Shown: positions 5,787 to 8,398 of the stretch, piece by piece
How positions within the stretch are numbered: position 1 is the first letter of the stretch
Layout of the letters: each line of letters opens with the position of its first letter
Assembly: GCA_023139785.1 (NCBI GenBank)
Contig: JAGLMX010000020.1
Location: forward strand, 1-8,398
Source of the DNA: Candidatus Aenigmatarchaeota archaeon
Lineage (GTDB): Archaea > EX4484-52 > B79-G9
Length of the DNA: 8,398 nucleotides
Reading direction: 5' to 3'
Position numbers and translations under genes: made by a program
The notes under the pieces: generated by a model
The model's input: the letters and a program-made list of their open reading frames with translations, nothing else
What the model was told of the DNA's origin: nothing
Database searches by the model: none

Positions 5787-5822
5787 AAAAAAGAAATTTT
5801 TCTTAAACAAAGAGGATAATCC

Positions 5823-5844
5823 TGTTTTTCAGTACAGGAAAACA
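5823..5844 (+). other. Short hairpin between repeat copies
   Basis: TGTTTTTC (5823-5830) pairs with GGAAAACA (5837-5844) over eight positions with one G.T pair and loop AGTACA. It lies in the gap between the seven-helix gene and the FemAB-like gene. It is not part of the repeat family as far as I can see. Confidence 0.35.
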
Positions 5845-5871
5845 AAAGGCGAAATCTTGTTTTTGCATTAT

Positions 5872-5932
5872 CGTCATGAAACATCTATGCGGTCCATTCC
5901 TAAAGCACTGTTGCTTGGTTCGGTTTAAAATG
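5872..5932 (+). repeat. Structured repeat, copy C1 (short)
   Basis: TCATGAAACATCTATGCGG (head) is followed by CCTAAAG and TTGGTTCGGTTT (5915-5926). The last word is identical to 4068-4079 in copy B. The long middle part of B (its stem-loop at 4011-4045) and the nested hairpin are absent. TGAAAC near the start and GTTTAA near the end can pair except for one position. It ends just before the start of the FemAB-like gene, so it must form part of that gene's upstream region. Confidence 0.65.
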
Positions 5933-5940
5933 TGTTTGTT

Positions 5941-7056
5941 ATGAGCGACCTCAAGGAAAAATTTGTCTCAGTAAAAGAATACTCTTCTGTAGCAGAATAT
6001 CATACCACCTTAGTTCGACCCCGCCTTAAAAAACGTGGTTTAATTGATTCGGCGGTAAGTGAAGTCACTTCGCTACGCTGCGTTCCAACATCTACGAGAC
6101 AAAATTCAGTGAAGTGTCTCGAAGACTCTCCAACCGGAAACTCCGTTCTCAAGGGCGGAGTTACAGCGGTTGTAGATACCGAAGAGCGGGTTTTAGAAGA
6201 GGTCATCGAGATACGTAAGTTCACTAAAGACGAAGCATTTCGCATGGAGGAGAAGGGATTTTTCTTCATGCCGAACAAGATAACGTATTTTCGAAAAACC
6301 GCTGGCGACGAATGCGAAATACTCGGCGCACTCAGCAGGAACAAAAGAAAAAAGATGAAAAAAGCAATAAGAAACTCCTCTGATTTTGAATTTGCATATG
6401 AAAATCCCTTAACAGAAAAAACATATCAGAATTGGTATGACAATGTTTACGTTCCGAACGTTGCATTAAAAAAGCATGGCAGAATCGTTGCCGCGCGCGA
6501 CTGGTGGAAAACAGGAAATGAAGATTCGTGCAGAATGGGGGTCTTTTTCAAAAAGAAAGGAGACGTTGTTTCAGGAATCGTTGCAAAAGGCATTTCGAAA
6601 AGCAGTGTTCTTCCAAAAAGAATGTCAATAAGCTATTCGTCCGGAACGAACGATGTAAGGCCTCTTGGCCTCATGGATTGCCTGAATTTAAAAATAATTG
6701 TTTTTGCAAAAGAATGCGGATATGATTATATTTTCCGGGGAAAGGATACAAACCTTTATGGCAAGCACTTGAGTTCAGGCATACCTGTGTTCAAGACATC
6801 TCTTGGTTATGAGATAATGCCGCTTAAGTCCTGGGCAGATATGCTGATAAAATTTAACGATTTGTCAGGGTTTGAGGACACAATATTTTTTGTAAATTAT
6901 GCGAAGGGTTCTAAAAAGCTAATAGGAAACCTTATTTTCAAAAAAGAGCCGGAAAATGTTGGGGAGTACAAAAAGCCGTTTCTTTTTATGCTTCGTGTGT
7001 TCAGGTGCACGGACGGAAAACTTAAACTTCTTGAGGAAATAAGAACTAGAGGATAG
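5941..7056 (+). CDS. FemAB/GNAT-fold acyltransferase-like protein with in-frame repeat insertion
   Basis: 371 residues from ATG 5941 (GTG 5932 would add three). After the repeat-coded part, the protein reads like the FemAB/Acetyltransf_6 branch of the GNAT fold. Visible pieces are SRNKRKKMKKAIRNS (basic helix), YQNWYDNVYVPNVALKKHG, a beta-strand pair MGVFFKKKGDVVSGIVAKG, the helix after RPLGLMDCLNLKIIVFAKECGYDYIFRG, and IPVFKTSLGYEIMP, where family members have an FK..FG turn. Members move acyl or aminoacyl groups; the substrate here cannot be told. Residues about 25-80 are encoded by repeat copy C2 and probably form a non-conserved, exposed insert between MSDLKEKFVSVKEYSS and the ERVLEEVIEIRKF region. 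No clear TATA box lies at the right distance; copy C1 takes that place. Confidence 0.72.
   Translation: MSDLKEKFVSVKEYSSVAEYHTTLVRPRLKKRGLIDSAVSEVTSLRCVPTSTRQNSVKCLEDSPTGNSVLKGGVTAVVDTEERVLEEVIEIRKFTKDEAFRMEEKGFFFMPNKITYFRKTAGDECEILGALSRNKRKKMKKAIRNSSDFEFAYENPLTEKTYQNWYDNVYVPNVALKKHGRIVAARDWWKTGNEDSCRMGVFFKKKGDVVSGIVAKGISKSSVLPKRMSISYSSGTNDVRPLGLMDCLNLKIIVFAKECGYDYIFRGKDTNLYGKHLSSGIPVFKTSLGYEIMPLKSWADMLIKFNDLSGFEDTIFFVNYAKGSKKLIGNLIFKKEPENVGEYKKPFLFMLRVFRCTDGKLKLLEEIRTRG
6012..6178 (+). repeat. Structured repeat, copy C2, inside a coding sequence
   Basis: Three parts shared with copy B are present, in another order. A unit ACCCCG (6018-6023) / CGTGGT (6034-6039) with a 10-nt loop is followed by TTAATTGATTCGG. 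Then comes GAAGTCACTTCGC..GCGTTCCAACATCT, like GAAGTCGC..CGCTCCAACATCT in B. Its stem TCTACGAGACA (6091-6101)/TGTCTCGAAGA (6115-6125) has one mismatch. Last is the nested hairpin CAACCG (6131-6136)/CGGTTG (6167-6172) around AACTCCG (6139-6145)/CGGAGTT (6156-6162). The whole copy has no stop codon in the frame of the FemAB-like gene. AAGTGA/TCACTT at 6057-6070 is an extra small palindrome. Confidence 0.75.
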
Positions 7057-7058
7057 AG

Positions 7059-7070
7059 TCTTTTTCTGTT
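7059..7070 (+). terminator. T-rich tract after the FemAB-like gene
   Basis: CTTTTTCTGTTT right after the stop codon, between two convergent genes, fits archaeal T-tract termination. The whole gap to the SRP54 stop is 58 nt, so transcripts from both sides may overlap. Confidence 0.35.
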
Positions 7071-7114
7071 TCAGCGTGGCGAAGGAAAATCAATGTGTTG
7101 TTCATTCGAAAACT

Positions 7115-8398
7115 CTACATCCCGCCCATAGCTTTCATGAGGTTCTTCATAGCCCCGCCTTTCATGCCGCCTGACTGTAATTTTTTAAGCATCTTTCGGA
7201 TTTGGCGGAAGTTTTTGATAAGATTCTTGACTTCAGAGGATTCTGTTCCTGCGCCCTTAGCGATTCTCTGCATGCGCGAGGAGTCTATGACCTCGGGGTC
7301 GCGTTTCTCTTCAGGAGTCATGCTGTCTATGATGTATTTCCATAGATCCATTTTTTCCTCCTGTTCATTCATCATGTGCTTTGGAAGTTTCATCGCACCC
7401 ATGCCGGGAATCATCTCCATTATCTTGCCGAATGAACCCATCTTTTTCATGCCTTCCATCTGGGCGTAGAATGACTCAAGCGTGAATTCGCCGTCCATGA
7501 GTTCTTGCGCTTTCTCAGGGGACATGGCGTCCTTTGCTTTTTCAAGAAGACCTTCAAGGTCGCCCATACCAAGCATTCTTGAGACAAAGCGCGTTGGGTC
7601 ATAGACCTCGAAATCATCCATTTTCTCTCCTGTGCCGATGAACTGGACATTCGTGCTTGCAGCATGGCAGGCAGAAAGCGCACCCCCTCCCTTTGCACTT
7701 GAGTCCATCTTTGTAAGGATAACACCTGTAAGCCCGGCAATACCATTGAATTCAACTGCCTGTTTTTTAGCTGCCTGCCCTATGTCTCCTGAGAGAACAA
7801 GAAGGCGCTCGTCTGCATTTACGGCTTTGCTTATACCCTTAAGCTCATCGCGAAGCTCTGCATCCAGTGCAGAGCGCCCTGCTGAGTCAACAATTATTAC
7901 CTGCTTGCCGGAAAAATGCTTAAGCCCGTCTTTTGCCACTTTTGCAGCGTCTTTTTCATCAGTACCGTAAACCTCGACACTAAGTTTTTCACCGAGCTGC
8001 TTTAATTGCTCGACAGCTGCGGGCCTGTACGTGTCTGCGGCAATTAATCCGACGGACATGCCTTTTTTCTTGTAGAATTTTGCAAGCTTTGCGGCACTGG
8101 TTGTCTTTCCGGAACCAAATAAGCCAACCAGAAGAATCTTTTTCGGCTTGAGTGAAATTTCAGGCTGTGTTTCGCCAAGAAACCTGATAACTTCAGAATA
8201 AACGATTTTTACAACATGCTCCTTTCGTGTGAGCCCAGGGGGAAGCTTTTCAGAAAGGGCCTCGTCTTTTATCCTTTTTGACAGCTCAAATACCAGCTTG
8301 ACGTCAACGTCTGCCTGAATAAGAGTGCGCTGGAGGTCTTTTACAAGCTCATTGACCGCGCCCTTGTCTGCAACGCCGATTCTGGCGAACTTTGTGAG
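7115..8398 (-). CDS. Signal recognition particle GTPase SRP54 (N-terminus beyond window)
   Basis: Binds 7S RNA and signal sequences on nascent chains and, with FtsY, delivers ribosomes to the Sec translocon using GTP. 427 residues are visible; the frame is open to 8398, so roughly the first 10-20 residues are missing. Numbering from the first visible residue: N-domain helices to about 80; P-loop GLFGSGKTT (92-100); DTYRPAA (122-128); DSAGR (171-175; DTAGR in most); TKMD (229-232) followed by AKGGGALSA; closing motif GTGEKMDDFEVYDP. The Met-rich M domain covers about 275-427, with MEMIPGMG and the RNA-binding stretch SSRMQRIAKGAGT. TKMD and the overall M domain are archaeal in style. The P-loop has Phe where Gln is usual. 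The Met at 8059 is internal, not the start. It converges with the FemAB-like gene. Confidence 0.97.
   Translation of the reverse strand, partial: LTKFARIGVADKGAVNELVKDLQRTLIQADVDVKLVFELSKRIKDEALSEKLPPGLTRKEHVVKIVYSEVIRFLGETQPEISLKPKKILLVGLFGSGKTTSAAKLAKFYKKKGMSVGLIAADTYRPAAVEQLKQLGEKLSVEVYGTDEKDAAKVAKDGLKHFSGKQVIIVDSAGRSALDAELRDELKGISKAVNADERLLVLSGDIGQAAKKQAVEFNGIAGLTGVILTKMDSSAKGGGALSACHAASTNVQFIGTGEKMDDFEVYDPTRFVSRMLGMGDLEGLLEKAKDAMSPEKAQELMDGEFTLESFYAQMEGMKKMGSFGKIMEMIPGMGAMKLPKHMMNEQEEKMDLWKYIIDSMTPEEKRDPEVIDSSRMQRIAKGAGTESSEVKNLIKNFRQIRKMLKKLQSGGMKGGAMKNLMKAMGGM

Noticed and set aside
5677..5940. A degraded gene or tRNA in the gap before the FemAB-like gene.
   Set aside because: No frame reads as a protein and no cloverleaf was found; the gap holds a T-run, a weak repeat copy, a short hairpin and repeat copy C1.
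7095..7970. Plus-strand open frames opposite SRP54 (7095-7469 and 7632-7970).
   Set aside because: They are antisense shadows of a clearly conserved gene and have no promoter or ribosome site.

Overview
The window looks like a piece of an archaeal chromosome, most likely from an uncultivated lineage and possibly DPANN-like (inference). The evidence is an SRP54 with archaeal-style GTPase motifs, two pilin-like secreted proteins in an operon, TATA-box promoters about 25-30 nt before start codons with little or no leader, and few Shine-Dalgarno sites. One gene, metK, is of the bacterial/eukaryotic family rather than the usual archaeal one, which suggests old lateral transfer.

Layout. Positions 1-1524 (minus strand) hold an operon: a pilin-like protein of about 281 aa, a second small membrane-anchored protein of 149 aa, and a Lys/Arg-rich ORF cut by the window edge. 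Divergent from it is a HAD-fold protein that lacks the catalytic aspartates and carries a histone-H1-like Lys/Ala/Pro tail (1686-2345). Then come metK (2478-3647) and acylphosphatase (3697-3972), followed by two membrane proteins of unknown role (4226-4909, two N-terminal helices plus coiled coil; 4966-5676, about seven helices). A FemAB/GNAT-like protein follows (5941-7056). Converging on it from the right is SRP54 (7115-8398, minus strand), whose first residues lie outside the window.

The most unusual content is a family of structured repeats scattered through the plus-strand half: about 2346-2410 (A), 3967-4140 (B), 5719-5786 (C0, weak), 5872-5932 (C1) and 6012-6178 (C2). They share words such as CCTAAAGGACGGGG and TTGGTTCGGTTT. 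They also share a start of the form TCATGAAAC..CTATGC and nested hairpins whose stems are kept although the sequence changes between copies. A, B and C1 lie between genes, with A and B starting at a stop codon. C2 lies inside the FemAB-like gene and is read in frame as about 55 residues. The shape recalls the palindromic ends of IS200/IS605-type elements and the Rickettsia palindromic elements that sit in frame in genes, but there is no transposase here and the identity is not established.

Functionally, MetK supplies S-adenosylmethionine, SRP54 directs membrane proteins to the translocon, and the pilin-like pair would be surface or secreted proteins. The other genes are housekeeping (acylphosphatase) or unknown. 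No tRNA, rRNA or CRISPR array was seen.
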